A stretch of DNA of 64,000 bases from DASTFY01 sp963829955 (GCA_963829955.1 CAWHKS010000019.1:408654-472653); one strand, 5' to 3'. Shown: positions 44,773 to 55,354, counted from the stretch's first letter. Notes: a model not told the origin generated them from the letters alone. Program-made: numbers and translations.

Positions 44773-46444
44773 GTGAACGACGCGTGCCTTCCTCCGCCGC
44801 TGCGGCTCGGATTGCTCGTTCCGGGTCTCCGCCTGGCCCGCTGGCAGCGCACCGTTCTAGAGCAGCTCGTCGCCGGAGGCGACGCGGAGCTCGTGGTCGT
44901 GGTCGAGGAGGAGACCGCAACGACTCGACGTCGCGGGCCGCTCGATCGGCGGTTCCTGTGGCGCCTCTACAACAACGTGTGGGTCCGCCGCCGGGCCACG
45001 TCGATCGCGCGCGTCGACTGCTCCGACCTGCTCGGCACGCTTCCGACCGTTGCGGTCACACCCGTACGTGTGGGCAGGTACGCCCAGCACTTCCCCGTCA
45101 ACGGCGATCGAGCGAGTTGCGCGGACTACGAGCCTCGACGTACTGCTGCGCTTCGGCTTCGGCATCCTTGGCGGCGAAGTCCTCGACGTCGCGCGGCACG
45201 GCATCTGGTCGTTCCACCACGACGACGAGCGCGTGATCCGCGGCGGGCCTCCCTCGTTCTGGGAAGTGGCCGACGGCCACGTCACGACCGGTGTGCTGTT
45301 GCAGCGCCTCACCGAGCGCCTCGACGCCGGCATCCCGCTCGGCCGAGCCACGTTCCGCACGATCGGGCACTCGTACCCGCGCAACCGCGATCGGGCGGCG
45401 CTTGGCGCGGCCGTGCTCGTGGCCAGGGCGGCGAGAGCCGTCCGGCACGGCTGGCTCGACGTGGCGAGCCTTCCATCCGCAGCCACCAACGCGCCGGTCC
45501 GCCGTGACCCGACCAACCGCCAGATGCTCGCGTTCCTCGCCCGGCACTCGGTACGCATCTTGACAGCCCAGGTGCGAGGGATCCTCGTCGGTCAACGCTG
45601 GACCGTCGGGTTGACGATGGGCGAGCCGGGCCCGGCGGTGGGTGGTCGCGTCGAGTGGGTCCCGGAACGGCGTGCCGGGTACCTCGCCGACCCGTTCCCC
45701 GCTCGCCGTGACGGGGTCACCGCGATGCTCGTCGAGGAGTTCGACGAGCGCTCGCGCGACCGGCGTGATCAGCGCCGTGCGACGCCACGGCGCCGGCTGG
45801 ACCACCACGTCCGGCGTGCTCGACCTCGGCGTCCACGCGTCGTACCCGTTCCTCCTCGAGCACGACGGCGACCTCCTATGCATCCCCGAGACGGCCCGCG
45901 CCCGCCGCGTCGAGGCGTGGCGGTGCGTCGAGTTCCCCGACCGATGGGAGCACCGCGCGTCGCTGCTCGACGACGTCGCGCTGCTCGATCCGACGATCAT
46001 CGAGTGGTCCGGTCGCTGGTGGCTGTTCGGCACCCGACAGGACCGCGACCCGAACGCCGAGCTCTGGTTGTGGCACGCTGCCGTCACCGCTCGGACCGTG
46101 GACGGTCCACCCGGCCAACCCGGTCAAGATCGACGTCCGGTCGAGCCGCCCGGCGGGCACCCCTTTCAGTCCGCGACGGTGTGCTCTACCGCCCGGCCCA
46201 GGACTGCTCGCGCAGCTACGGCGGCGCCGTGGTCGTCAACCGCGTCGTCCGCCTCGACGAGTCGGCGTTCCGCGAGGAGACCGGCGAGCGCCTGCTAGTC
46301 GGCGGCCGCCGCTACCCGGCCGGAACTCACACCCTCGCCCAGCGCGACGGCCTCGTCGCCGTCGACGCCCGGCGCCAGGTCATCGACCTCCACCGCAGCC
46401 GGCGAGAGCTGCTAGCCCGGGTGCGCCGGACAAGAGGTCTGACG
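44773..46444 (+). CDS. Formyltransferase-like/beta-propeller protein, multiply frameshifted
   Basis: GTG 44773 gives LRLGLLVPGLRLARWQRTVL, the Rossmann start of the formyltransferase N-fold. After a frame change near 45120 it reads SLDVLLRFGFGILGGEVLDV, HGIWSFHHDDERVIRGGPPS and GVLLQRLTERLDAGIPLG, the formyl-transfer core with the HxxD-type loop. A later part (changes near 45770 and 46160) reads GVHASYPFLLEHDGDLLCIP, TIIEWSGRWWLFGT and LYRPAQDCSRSYGGAVVVNR. That is the five-bladed propeller found in plant/bacterial glucosamine-inositolphosphorylceramide-transferase-like proteins. The combination occurs in bacterial glycan clusters; it may formylate an amino sugar. No stop separates it from the next gene: its last frame runs on into the GT4. 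Confidence 0.72.
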
Positions 46445-47608
46445 GTGCGCGTCCTCTACGTCATCGACAGCCTCCTCGGCGGCGGCGCTGAGACGTCGCT
46501 CGCCCACATGGCCTCGGCCTACCGCGACCACGGCCTCGAGCTCCATGTCGCCTTCCTGAAGTCCCGCTGGGACGTCGCCGAGAGTCTGAAGGCCGCCGGC
46601 GCCACGCTCCACCCGGTGATGCTCGACGCCAGCCGCCCGCGCCAGCTTGCCGGCCTTGTACGCCTCATCCGGCAGCGTGCGCGCCGACATCGTCCACACC
46701 ACGCTCTGGGAGGCCGACGTGCTCGGCCGGACAGCCGCGGCGCTGACGCGGCGTCCCGTCGTCACGACTCTGGCCAACAGCAGCTATTCACCAGCGCACC
46801 TCGCCAACCCGACGGTGAGTCGCTACAAGCTGCGCGCCGCCCAGGTCGTGGACGCGGTGACGGCTCGTTTGGCGGTCCGCTTCCAGGCGGTGTCCGAGTC
46901 GGTGGCGACCGACATGGCGCGTCGCCTCCGAGTTTCCCGCCGACGCATCGTCGTCGTGCCCCGCGCCCGACGGCGAGACGTCCTCGGCGAGCCCACACCC
47001 GAGCGACGGCTGACGGTCCGGCGGGGACTGGGCCTCGCCGACGACCAGCCGGTGGTCCTCACCATCTCCCGGCACGAGCACCACAAAGCGCTCGACGTGC
47101 TCGTCGGCGCGTGGCCGCGCTCCGCTCGGATCGACCAGAACTGGTAGCGCTCGTCGCTGGGCGACCGGGTCGGGCGACGGAGAGTCTGACCGAGGCGATC
47201 TCCGTCACGGGATGCGCCGACATGATCCGACTGCTCGGTGCGCGGACCGACGTCCCCGACCTCATCACGGCCGCGGACGTCGTCGTCATCCCCTCACGGG
47301 TGGAGGGTCTCCCCGGCGCCGTCCTCGAGGCGATGGCCCTCGGGCGCCCGGTCATCGCGTCGGACATCCCGATGATGCGCGAGGCGATCGGCGACGACGC
47401 CTATGCCTTGGTCGCCGTCGACGACGTGTCGGGATTCGCGGCCGCGATCGACCGAGCCTTGGACGATCCCGAGCGCGCTGCGGTCGCTGCTCGCGCCCGG
47501 ACCCGCTTCGAGATCGGGTTCACGCCGGATGCCGTCGTGTCCCGGATCGAGCGGCTCTACGTCGAGGCGCTGGAAGCCACGCGGTGGCGGCGAAGGTGGG
47601 CCACCTGA
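46445..47608 (+). CDS. Family 4 glycosyltransferase, frameshifted
   Basis: GTG 46445 begins VRVLYVIDSLLGGGAETSLA, the usual GT-B opening. Frame changes near 46677 and 47110 are needed to include DIVHTTLWEADVLGRTAAAL, VAVVVPRARRRDVLG-like linker text and VVLTISRHEHHKALDVLVGA. It then returns to VAGRPGRATESLTEAISVTG, LLGARTDVPDLITAADVVVI and the donor-site EGLPGAVLEAMALGRPVIAS. The final protein is about 385 residues. Because the preceding gene ends in the same frame without a stop, the two might be a natural fusion or the product of another missed base. It overlaps the convergent epimerase by about 50 bases. Confidence 0.78.
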   Translation: MRVLYVIDSLLGGGAETSLAHMASAYRDHGLELHVAFLKSRWDVAESLKAAGATLHPVMLDASRPRQLAGLVRLIRQRARRHRPHHALGGRRARPDSRGADAASRRHDSGQQQLFTSAPRQPDGESLQAARRPGRGRGDGSFGGPLPGGVRVGGDRHGASPPSFPPTHRRRAPRPTARRPRRAHTRATADGPAGTGPRRRPAGGPHHLPARAPQSARRARRRVAALRSDRPELVALVAGRPGRATESLTEAISVTGCADMIRLLGARTDVPDLITAADVVVIPSRVEGLPGAVLEAMALGRPVIASDIPMMREAIGDDAYALVAVDDVSGFAAAIDRALDDPERAAVAARARTRFEIGFTPDAVVSRIERLYVEALEATRWRRRWAT

Positions 47609-48515
47609 CGGGCGACACCGTCGGCGAGTTGGACACGAGGGGTCCACCCGAGTTCGGTGGCCGCCCGCTCGACGACCGCCTCGGTCCGGGTGACGTCGCC
47701 GGGTTGCTCGGTGCCGAACGCGACGGCGACCGGTTGACCGACGGCCCGCTCGACGATCTCGATCACCTCACGCATCGATGACGACACGCCGCCTGAGATG
47801 TTGAAGACCGCGCCGGGGCGGACGTCGGCGTCGGCGGCGCGCCACGCCGCGTCGACGGCATCGCCGACGTAGGTGAAGGCGCGAGCCTGCGATCCGTCGC
47901 CGTAGACGACGAACGGTTCACCGCCGAGGGCGGCACGGATGAGGCGGTCGAACGCCATGTCCGGCCGCTGGCGCGGGCCGTAGACCGTGAACAGCCGAAG
48001 ATCGAGAACGGTCGGCACGTCGAAGTTCTCGGCGTACGCCCGGCACAACGACTCGGCGGCCAGCTTGGTCACTCCGTACGGGTTGAATGGCCGGTCGGGG
48101 CGTCCTCGGCGACCGGACCGGCGGACGGCCCGTACACAGAGGAGCTGGAGGCGAACACGAACCGCTGCAGGCGGCGCCCTCGACATGCCTGGAGGAGCCG
48201 ATTGGTGACGACGAGGTTGTGGTCGCTGTAGGTCGTGAACTCGTCCCACGACGCGCGCACACCCGGCTGGGCGGCGAAGTGGAACACGATGTCGACCTCG
48301 TCCAGCAGCGGTTCGAGTGGCGCCGACAACAGATCGGCTTCGATGAGATCGACGGCCGCCGCGCCACGGAGCACCGACAGGTTCGATTCCTTCAGCTTGC
48401 GGTCGTAGTACGGCGTGAACGAGTCGACGCCGCGGACCCGCCAGCCGGCGGATCGAATGTGCTCGGCGAGCTGGCTGCCGATGAACCCGGCAACACCGGT
48501 GACAAGGGCCAGCAC
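47557..48515 (-). CDS. NAD-dependent epimerase (UDP-glucuronate 4-epimerase-like), frameshifted
   Basis: GTG at 48513-48515 starts VLALVTGVAGFIGSQLAEHI, followed by GVDSFTPYYDRKLKESNL, a segment specific to the UDP-glucuronate 4-epimerase branch (YYDxxLK). HFAAQPGVRASWDE and FVFASSSSVYG precede a frame change near 48095. After it come NPYGVTKLAAESLCRAYAEN (Tyr-x3-Lys), RLFTVYGPRQRPDMAFDRLI and TYVGDAVDAAWRAAD. The restored protein is about 319 residues. It would interconvert UDP-glucuronate and UDP-galacturonate, matching the nucleotide-sugar dehydrogenase at 55416, so an acidic sugar in the polymer is likely. Confidence 0.82.
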
Positions 48516-48738
48516 GGCCGCCAAACTATCGCTCGACGTCACGCGCGCCGGCGGATGACGAGTTTGCGGTCGTCGGCGCAGCGCGCGCCGCAACGTCCAG
48601 GTACGTGAAGCCCCAGGCGTCCCCAGCTCGAGTGAGGTCGGCCCCTCGTCGATCGGGGTCGGTGTGGCCGAGTTCTGAGCTGGGTCTCACTCCCAGGGTC
48701 GACGGCTCTGAAAGCGCCTTCGAACTAGCGTTGCTGTT

Positions 48739-50510
48739 GTGTCTGATTCCCAGCGGGGTGCGCCGCTCGTCGGTCGTCGCGACTGGGAGCGAATTCGTAG
48801 CATCATGCGTCCACACCGTGGGCGCCTGCTGGTGCTGTCGCTGACGTCGATCGTCAGCGGAGCCGTCGAGGCGCTCTTCCTTGTTGTGATCACACGGGCG
48901 GCACTCGCCATCGCCGACGGCGAGGACGAGTTCGGTGTGCTTGCTGGCCACTCGTCGTCCCTGACCGCCGCGATCGGCGTCGCCGCGCTTCTGCTCCTGG
49001 TACGGCTGACTCTCGGCTTGAACGCCGTGCGAGTCTCGGCCGATCTTTCCGTGGCTGTGTTGAGCGACGCCCGGCACCGCTTGTCAGACGCCTACCTACA
49101 CACGTCGTGGGCGGTGCAGCACGCGGAGCCAACTGGGCGGCTGCAGGAGCTGCTCAGCGGCTTTGCCGGGTTGGCGAGCGGCGTGGCCACGTCGACCAGC
49201 GTCGCGCTCATCGCCCTCCTCAATGTGGCGGCGCTCATCGCGGTGTCGTTGACGATCAACCCGATTGCCACGCTCGTCGTCGTCGTCGCCCTAGTGGCGC
49301 TGGCCGCAGTGATCGCCCCGCTGCGCCGGCGCATCCGGGCGCGGGCCTCGGCGGCCGCCGCCGCCCAGATATCGGTGGCGACGACAGTCTCGGAACTGAG
49401 CGCGTTGGGCATGGAGATGCAGGCGTTCGGAGTACACGACCAGTTCGCGGAACGGGTCCGCGACGTGGTGGCGCGGGACACGATCGCGCGTCGCCGAGCG
49501 TTCCTTGTACAGGGAGCGATGAGCCCCATCTACACCTTCCTCGCCTACGGCGCGCTCCTGGGCGGTCTGGGCCTGGCCAACGCCCTCGGGACCGGGGAAT
49601 TGGGTGGAGCAGGGGCGGTGATGCTGGTGATGTTGCGTTCGCTCAGCTACGGCCAGCAGGTGCAGACGGCAGTGGGGGCGCTCAGCAACTCCGTGCCGTA
49701 TCTCGACGTCCTTGACGAGACGCTGGAGCGTTACGCGGAGCAGCGGGCTCCCGGAGGCGACAGGGTCATCGAGGTCGTCGGCGCCGTCGAAGTCCGCTCC
49801 GTGACTTTCGCCTACCAGCCCGGCATCGATGTCCTCCACGACGTCTCCTTCCGGATTGATCGCGGGTGAGGTTGTCGGCGTGATCGGGCCGTCGGGGAGC
49901 GGGAAGTCGACGCTCGTTCAGCTCCTCCTCGGTCTGCGGGAGCCGACATCGGGCAGGGTCGAAGCCGACGGGGTCGACCTCCGGGAAATCGACCGGCGCT
50001 CGTGGACCCCCCGCACGGCGTTCGTGGCTCAGGACGCCCTGCTGGTCTCAGGCTCGGTTGCGGAGAACATTGCCTTCTTCCGCGAGCACATCGACCGCGA
50101 ATCGATCGAGAGAGCCGCGCGCCAGGCCCACATCTTCGACGAGATCGTCCTGATGCCCGAGGGCTTCGACAGCGAGGTCGGCGAGCGGGGCGGCGGCCTC
50201 TCCGGCGGACAGCGGCAACGAATCTCCATCGCCAGGGCACTGGCCGGGGAGCCGGAACTGCTCGTGATGGACGAGCCCACCTCGGCGCTCGACGCCCCGC
50301 TCCGAAGCACTGATCCGTCGGACGATCGCCGAGCTCGCGGGACGCGTGACTGTGATCATCATCGCCCACCGGCTGTCGACGCTCGACGTCTGCGGTCGCA
50401 TCATGGTGCTGCGCGACGGCGTCCTGACAGCGATCGACACCCCGGCGGTGCTGGCGGCGAACGACCCCTTCTTCCAGGAGACGCTCGAGTTGTCAGGCCT
50501 CGCGACGTGA
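48739..50510 (+). CDS. ABC exporter (permease-ATPase half-transporter), frameshifted
   Basis: GTG 48739. The membrane half has six helices (GRLLVLSLTSIVSGAVEALF, AAIGVAALLLLVRLTLGLNA, SVALIALLNVAALIAVSLTI and others). The ATPase half follows DVLHDVSFRIDRG; one extra base near 49865 must be skipped to read EVVGVIGPSGSGKSTLVQLL (Walker A). Then come RTAFVAQDALLVSGSVAENI (Q-loop), GERGGGLSGGQRQRISIARA (signature) and LLVMDEPTSALDAP (Walker B). A second shift near 50305 restores VTVIIIAHRLSTLDVCGRIM and the stop at 50510. It probably exports lipid-linked oligosaccharide (MsbA/PglK-like role). PglK is the flippase partner of PglC systems, which fits the first block. Confidence 0.85.
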
Positions 50511-50703
50511 GGCGGCCGCTGGCGGGAATGGACGGCGGACGGTCGATCGTGTCGCGACCGTGAACCGGGACGACTCGTCCAGCGGGCATGAGGTCCGCCT
50601 GCGGTGCGGTCGGATCAAGCCGGTCATGCTGGCTGCGAACGAGGTGTCGTGCCGCGCACTGAACGGGTGATCGTGACGCCACCTCGGTGGCCACCGCGCC
50701 GCT

Positions 50704-51765
50704 TCAGCCCGCCCTCGATCGAGGATCGTCGACGGCGTCACTGCTGTCGAGGCGGCCGAAGCGTGGCCCGTCGCCGTCGCCCGATACCTCCGGTACGAGC
50801 GCGATCCAGGGGGCGAGCCGCCCCTTGATCGCGAGCCTCGGGGCGACGACGAGGATCGTCACTGCTCTGCGCAACCGGGATTGCTCTCGCAACATCCAGT
50901 TGGCGACGGTAAGGGCCTGGCGATCGAGTCCGGTCGTTGGGATGCCCCGCCGCTCGAGACGTCGTCGCAGCGCGCACGACGCGCGCGACACGTCACGCAC
51001 TCGCAGCCGGTACCTGCCGACGTCGCTCGGTGTCTCGCCGACGAGCTCCTCGAAGTACCGCTGCGATCGGCGCCACGCCTGCTCGCCCTGATCGTCCGAC
51101 CAGCGCGACGAGATGCTGTCCGACCGCTCGGCCATGTACGTCGTCTCCGACGTCGTCAACGCTTCGAACTCCCCGACCTCGAGGAGTCGAAGCCACAGGT
51201 CGTAATCCTCGACGGGGAACCACGAGTCGCGGTACCCGCCGATGTCGCGGACGGCGTCGCGCCGGAACATCACGGTGGAGTGCAGGGCTCGATTGCCCGT
51301 GAGCATCGCCACCGCAAGTGCGGCATGGGTTCGCGGCGGCACGCCACGACGGATCAGACGTCCCGCGGGATCGACTCGGTCGTACGCCGAGGCGCAGAGG
51401 ACGACTTGTGGCCGCGTTCTGAAGACGGTGACCTGACGGGCCAGCCGGGTAGGAGAAGACGAGTCATCGGCGTCGAGTCGCGCCACCAACTCGCCGCGGC
51501 ACAGTGCAAGGCCCTCGTTCAGTGAGGCCACGAGCCCGTGGTTCTCATCGTGCGTGACGACGCGCAACCGTGGATCGCCGGCGCGAGCCGACAGCTCGGC
51601 GGACGTCTCATCGGTCGAGCCATCGTCGATGACGATCAGCTCGAAGTCCGTGAGGGTCTGGGCGAGGATGCTGTCGACGGCCCGTCCGACGAGCTGGCCG
51701 CCGTTGAACACCGGCATCAGCACAGAGACCACCGGCCCGTGGCGTGACGTCAACTCGTTGTTCAC
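50704..51765 (-). CDS. Family 2 glycosyltransferase (GT-A)
   Basis: 353 residues, intact. It has VVSVLMPVFNGGQLVGRAVD, FELIVIDDGSTDETSAE (DDGS), GELVARLDADDSSSPTRLAR (DxD metal site) and MFRRDAVRDIGGYRDSWFPV followed by EDYDLWLRLLEVGEFEAL (ED base). The C-terminal third is helical and basic (RRRLERRGIPTTGLDRQALT), probably for membrane contact. It adds one sugar to the growing unit; donor unknown. It starts upstream-coupled to a second GT2 and a methyltransferase, all on the minus strand with gaps of 16 to 40 bases, so 50704-53387 is probably one operon. Confidence 0.88.
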   Translation of the reverse strand: MNNELTSRHGPVVSVLMPVFNGGQLVGRAVDSILAQTLTDFELIVIDDGSTDETSAELSARAGDPRLRVVTHDENHGLVASLNEGLALCRGELVARLDADDSSSPTRLARQVTVFRTRPQVVLCASAYDRVDPAGRLIRRGVPPRTHAALAVAMLTGNRALHSTVMFRRDAVRDIGGYRDSWFPVEDYDLWLRLLEVGEFEALTTSETTYMAERSDSISSRWSDDQGEQAWRRSQRYFEELVGETPSDVGRYRLRVRDVSRASCALRRRLERRGIPTTGLDRQALTVANWMLREQSRLRRAVTILVVAPRLAIKGRLAPWIALVPEVSGDGDGPRFGRLDSSDAVDDPRSRAG

Positions 51766-51805
51766 GGCGCCGATTCAGGCTGCGAGCGAAAGGCGGACGT
51801 CCGCG

Positions 51806-52720
51806 TCACGAGTGCGCCTTGGAGTTGTCCATAGATCGGAAAAGGCCAACCAGCCGACCGGCGTGGCGGCTGACGGACGCGATCCAGAGGTACCGGCGCT
51901 GCGACGAGATGAGGTCGCGAGGGCCGACCGCCACGGCCTTTGCCGCCGCCCGGAGGCAAGAGCGCGGAGTGAAGCTGAATGGAAGGAGGCGTCCACCGGG
52001 GAGCCGGCTCATCGAGATCTGGTTCTTGCCTTGTCGGTAGCGCTGGCGGACCATCGAACGCAGACCCGGACGGAGCCGGTAGTTCACGACAGCGTCGGCT
52101 ACGTGGATCGGCCGGTATCCCGCGTGGTGAGCGCGCATGAAGAACTCGTTCTCGTCACCGCCGGTGCCGCTGAGGCGCTCGTCGAACCCGTCCAGCGCGG
52201 CCCACATCGATCGGTAGAAGCCGCAGTTGCTGCCCTTGGTGTCGTCGACATACGGGTCGGTCGGCCGGAACATCGAGTACGACGACACGTCCCAGAACCG
52301 GCGAGTCTGCGGCGAGTTCAACTTCTCGTAGCCGAGCACGCCTCCGACCCAATACCCCGGGGTGAGCGCTTCGACCATCGCCGCCAGCCACGGCTCGGCG
52401 ACCTCGTCGTCGGCGTCGCAGAGGAAGATCATGCCATCGGGCGCGGTGGCAATCCCGGCGTTGCGGGCGAAGTTGATCCCGCGCCGCGGTTCATGGACGA
52501 CGCGGATCTGGTAGCGCTCGGGCTGCATGCCAAGGGCAACCTCTGCGGTGTTGTCTTCGGACGCGTTGTCGACGACGACAACGCAGAACGGCCGCTCGAA
52601 CGTCTGGCGGTCGAGCGCATCCAATTGACGGCGGAGCGTCCGGGCCGCGTTCAGAGCCGGTATGACCACGGTCACTGACGCATCCGCATGCTCCTCGCGA
52701 TCGATGCTTCCGGCGTCCAT
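51806..52720 (-). CDS. Family 2 glycosyltransferase (GT-A)
   Basis: 304 residues, intact. It begins with VTVVIPALNAARTLRRQLDA and VVVVDNASEDNTAEV. The metal site is MIFLCDADDEVAEPWLAAM, then KGSNCGFYRSMWAALDGFDE and GTGGDENEFFMRAHHAGYRP (the DEN/ED catalytic region). The C-terminus holds RRYRQGKNQISMSRL-like basic text. It resembles rhamnosyl- or galactosyltransferases of EPS loci, though specificity cannot be read. It is the middle gene of the minus-strand run, 40 bases before the GT2 at 50704 and 16 bases after the methyltransferase. Confidence 0.88.
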   Translation of the reverse strand: MDAGSIDREEHADASVTVVIPALNAARTLRRQLDALDRQTFERPFCVVVVDNASEDNTAEVALGMQPERYQIRVVHEPRRGINFARNAGIATAPDGMIFLCDADDEVAEPWLAAMVEALTPGYWVGGVLGYEKLNSPQTRRFWDVSSYSMFRPTDPYVDDTKGSNCGFYRSMWAALDGFDERLSGTGGDENEFFMRAHHAGYRPIHVADAVVNYRLRPGLRSMVRQRYRQGKNQISMSRLPGGRLLPFSFTPRSCLRAAAKAVAVGPRDLISSQRRYLWIASVSRHAGRLVGLFRSMDNSKAHS

Positions 52721-52736
52721 CAGTTGCTCCGGTGGC

Positions 52737-53387
52737 TCACTCCGCCGGCGCCGTCGATCGGGGCCGTATTGCGAACGCCCACACGACCTGCGGCACCAGC
52801 GGGTCGTTGCGCAGCGCCCACGGCGACAGGACGCGGTGCCACGGCCGGTAGATCGCCCAGTGACGGTGATTGCGGCGGATGCACCAGGTGTTACCCCAAG
52901 AGCTGACGGCGACCGGCTCGAGGCCCGCCGACCGCACGACCTCGCTGAGTCCGTTCGGAGTGAAGCGCCAGTTGTCGATCGGGTTCGCGTGGACGCGCAA
53001 CATGAACGGTGTAGAGATGATCACATGGCCGCCGGGCCGGCACAGCCCCGCCAGCGCGCGCGTGGCTTTCCAAGGATCTGTGACATGTTCCAGTACCTGC
53101 TCGCAGATCACAACGTCGAAGCAGCCGACATCGTGCGGCGCAAGTAGATCAAACGCCGGGTAGTGGACGCTTGTGAAGCTCTTCCACGGGAGACCGGCGC
53201 GACCGTCGCCGGAGATCTCGATGGCATCGAGCGCGGATGGGTCGAGCCCGAGGAGGAACTCCTCGATCTCACGATCCATGACGACGCGAACCCAGTGCTG
53301 CCCGTGCCTTTGGCTCTGCACTGCCCAGATCCGCCGGCGCACCGAGGCCGGTATCGCCCGTCGAGCGACCGTCCGGGCGCGGAGCAT
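52737..53387 (-). CDS. SAM-dependent methyltransferase (class I, sugar-cluster type)
   Basis: 216 residues from ATG 53385-53387. The motif I region is atypical: PSALDAIEISGDGRAGLPWK. It is followed by FDLLAPHDVGCFDVVICEQV, LEHVTDPWKATRALAGLCRP and GGHVIISTPFMLRVHANPID, which are the methyltransferase_11-like core and the P-loop-end of glycan-locus methyltransferases. The C-terminus (NTWCIRRNHRHWAIYRPWHR) is aromatic and basic. Likely O-methylates a sugar or capping group. First gene of the minus-strand run; its start faces the next methyltransferase gene across about 80 bases. Confidence 0.8.
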   Translation of the reverse strand: MLRARTVARRAIPASVRRRIWAVQSQRHGQHWVRVVMDREIEEFLLGLDPSALDAIEISGDGRAGLPWKSFTSVHYPAFDLLAPHDVGCFDVVICEQVLEHVTDPWKATRALAGLCRPGGHVIISTPFMLRVHANPIDNWRFTPNGLSEVVRSAGLEPVAVSSWGNTWCIRRNHRHWAIYRPWHRVLSPWALRNDPLVPQVVWAFAIRPRSTAPAE

Positions 53388-53470
53388 CAGCCTATTCTGG
53401 CAGGACCGCAGGCTGCCTATCCGGCTGCCGGTGACGGCGGATCGCATCGGCGTGCGGTCCCGGAGTGGTG

Positions 53471-54256
53471 ATGGAGCACAGCGCCGACGGCTACAGCAGG
53501 GAGTTCTACGAGTGGGTCGACGTGTCGTCGACGGCGGCCGCACGGGTCGTGGTGCCACTCGTCCTCCAGCTGGTCCCGGTGACGTCAGTCATCGACGTTG
53601 GATGCGGTACCGGCGGCTGGCTCCGAGCGTTCGCCGAGAGAGGTGTCTCGGACCTGCTCGGGCTCGACAGCCAACGCGTTCCGCTCGACTTGATGGAGCT
53701 CGACCGCGAGCAATTTCGCGCCGTCGATCTGACTGAGCCGCTGACCGTCGAGCGCCACTTCGATCTGGCCGTCAGCCTAGAGGTCGCCGAGCACCTGCCC
53801 GAGGCGAGCGCAGGCGCCTTCATCGAGTTCCTGTGCTCGCTCGCGCCGGTCGTCCTCTTCTCGGCGGCGATCCCCGGACAGGAGGGCGAGGTCCACCTCA
53901 ATGAGCAATGGCCCTCCTATTGGGCGACTCGATTCGCATCGCACGGGTTCGAGTCGGTGGACGTGCTCCGACCGGTGCTGTGGGAGAACGAGGAGGTGGA
54001 CGGGTTCTACCGCCAGAACATCTTGCTCTACGTCCGGTCCGCTCATCGGGACCGGCTCATCCTCGATGCGGCAACGGCAAGGCTTCCCTCTCCCCCGATG
54101 AGCCTCGTACACCCGGTCACGTTCACGTCGTACCGGACGCGGGCCGAGCGGAAGCTGTCGACGCCACTGTCGTTCAGAGCCCACGTTCGCGCACTCCCGG
54201 GCGCGTTCGGGCGGGCCATGAGGCGACGGTTCGGTCCCACCGGATCAACGTCCTGA
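53471..54256 (+). CDS. SAM-dependent methyltransferase
   Basis: About 261 residues; ATG 53471, with GTG 53465 and 53468 just before it. It has the sequence VTSVIDVGCGTGGWLRAFAE (motif I), LLGLDSQRVPLDLMEL (motif II), HFDLAVSLEVAEHLPEASAG (motif IV) and VVLFSAAIPGQEGEVHLNEQ with WPSYWATRFASHGFESV. This set is typical of methyltransferase_23 proteins in LPS/EPS clusters. The basic C-terminus suggests membrane contact. Divergent from the other methyltransferase gene and convergent with the GT4 downstream. Substrate unknown. Confidence 0.87.
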   Translation: MEHSADGYSREFYEWVDVSSTAAARVVVPLVLQLVPVTSVIDVGCGTGGWLRAFAERGVSDLLGLDSQRVPLDLMELDREQFRAVDLTEPLTVERHFDLAVSLEVAEHLPEASAGAFIEFLCSLAPVVLFSAAIPGQEGEVHLNEQWPSYWATRFASHGFESVDVLRPVLWENEEVDGFYRQNILLYVRSAHRDRLILDAATARLPSPPMSLVHPVTFTSYRTRAERKLSTPLSFRAHVRALPGAFGRAMRRRFGPTGSTS

Positions 54257-54282
54257 CGGACGCGATCCGATCGAGACCGCGG

Positions 54283-55354
54283 TCATCTGGGTCGAGCAGC
54301 TCGACCCATCGATCGGCGACAGTCGGCCATCCGAGCTCGCTCGCTTCCGAAGCGCGTCGGCTGGCCGATCACGCCCATCAAGGCCTCGGCGAGGCTGCTC
54401 GGGTCCCGCTCGACGATCTGCACGCCCGGCATCTCGGACAGGGCGCCGGCATCGGTCGCGACGACGGGGACGCCGCACATCGCCGCTTCGATCGCCACCC
54501 CGGGCATACCCTCGGCCTCACTCGTGATAACTACCGCGTCGACCGCGTGGAGGACCCGGATTACCTCGCCCACTTCGCCGAGGAACATCACGCGGCCCGG
54601 TGCCTCTGCTGAAGCCTGCCGCTGGGCCTCGGCCCGCTGTAGCCCGTCGCCGACCACGAGCAGAACGTAGCCAGGCATCCGCGCGATTGCGGCAATCGCC
54701 AGCTCCACCCGCTTCTCGCGGCTGATGCTGCCGACGAAGGCGATGGCGGGTCGGTCGCCCAACCCGAGTGACTGGCGCGCCCGGTCGCGCTCATCAGCCG
54801 TAGGGGGTCGGAAGGCCTGGGGATCGCGGGCGTTCGGGATCACGACGATCCGCTCCGATCGCACCCTGAACAGTCGCGCCACCGCGGTCGCCGCACCGGG
54901 CCAGAGCGCGACGACCATCGCGGCCCGGCGGTACTGGAATCCGGTGACCGCTCGGTGCAGGCGATTGCGGACCCAGTAGCCGGGGTCGCTGATACTGCGG
55001 TACACGAACGGCGTTCCGGAGCATCGCCAAGGCGATCACACACGCCGGCAACGTTGACGACCCGTAGGCGATAACCACGTCGACGTCGTGGGCTGCCCGC
55101 CGCAGCCGCCGCAGAGTCGAGAGACCGAGACGTCGCCGTCCGAGAACGGTCATCGGCAGGGCCATCCCTCCGCCGGCACCGGTGAGCGCCGCTGACACCA
55201 CCGAGGCGCCGCGTCGTTGCAACTCAGCGCTCAGTTGCGTCGCCTGGAGCTCAGCGCCGCGGCGTCGCGCCGACGCCGTCACGATCAGCACACGCGGCAG
55301 CGCGGTTCGCACGGCCGCGGTCGAGCCGGCTCCCTCAGCGTCCGACGGCTGCAT
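54283..55354 (-). CDS. Family 4 glycosyltransferase, frameshifted
   Basis: ATG 55352-55354 leads into ALPRVLIVTASARRRGAELQ and VVIAYGSSTLPACVIALAML. A frame change near 55010 is needed to read FVYRSISDPGYWVRNRLHRA, AMVVALWPGAATAVARLFRV and VVIPNARDPQAFRPPTADER. The donor half has AIAFVGSISREKRVELAIAA, VMFLGEVGEVIRVLHAVDAV and EAEGMPGVAIEAAMCGVPVV. A last shift near 54345 would allow ELGWPTVADRWVELLDPDD as the tail beyond 54283, so the true end is uncertain. Standard soluble GT4 in size (about 360 residues). Confidence 0.8.
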
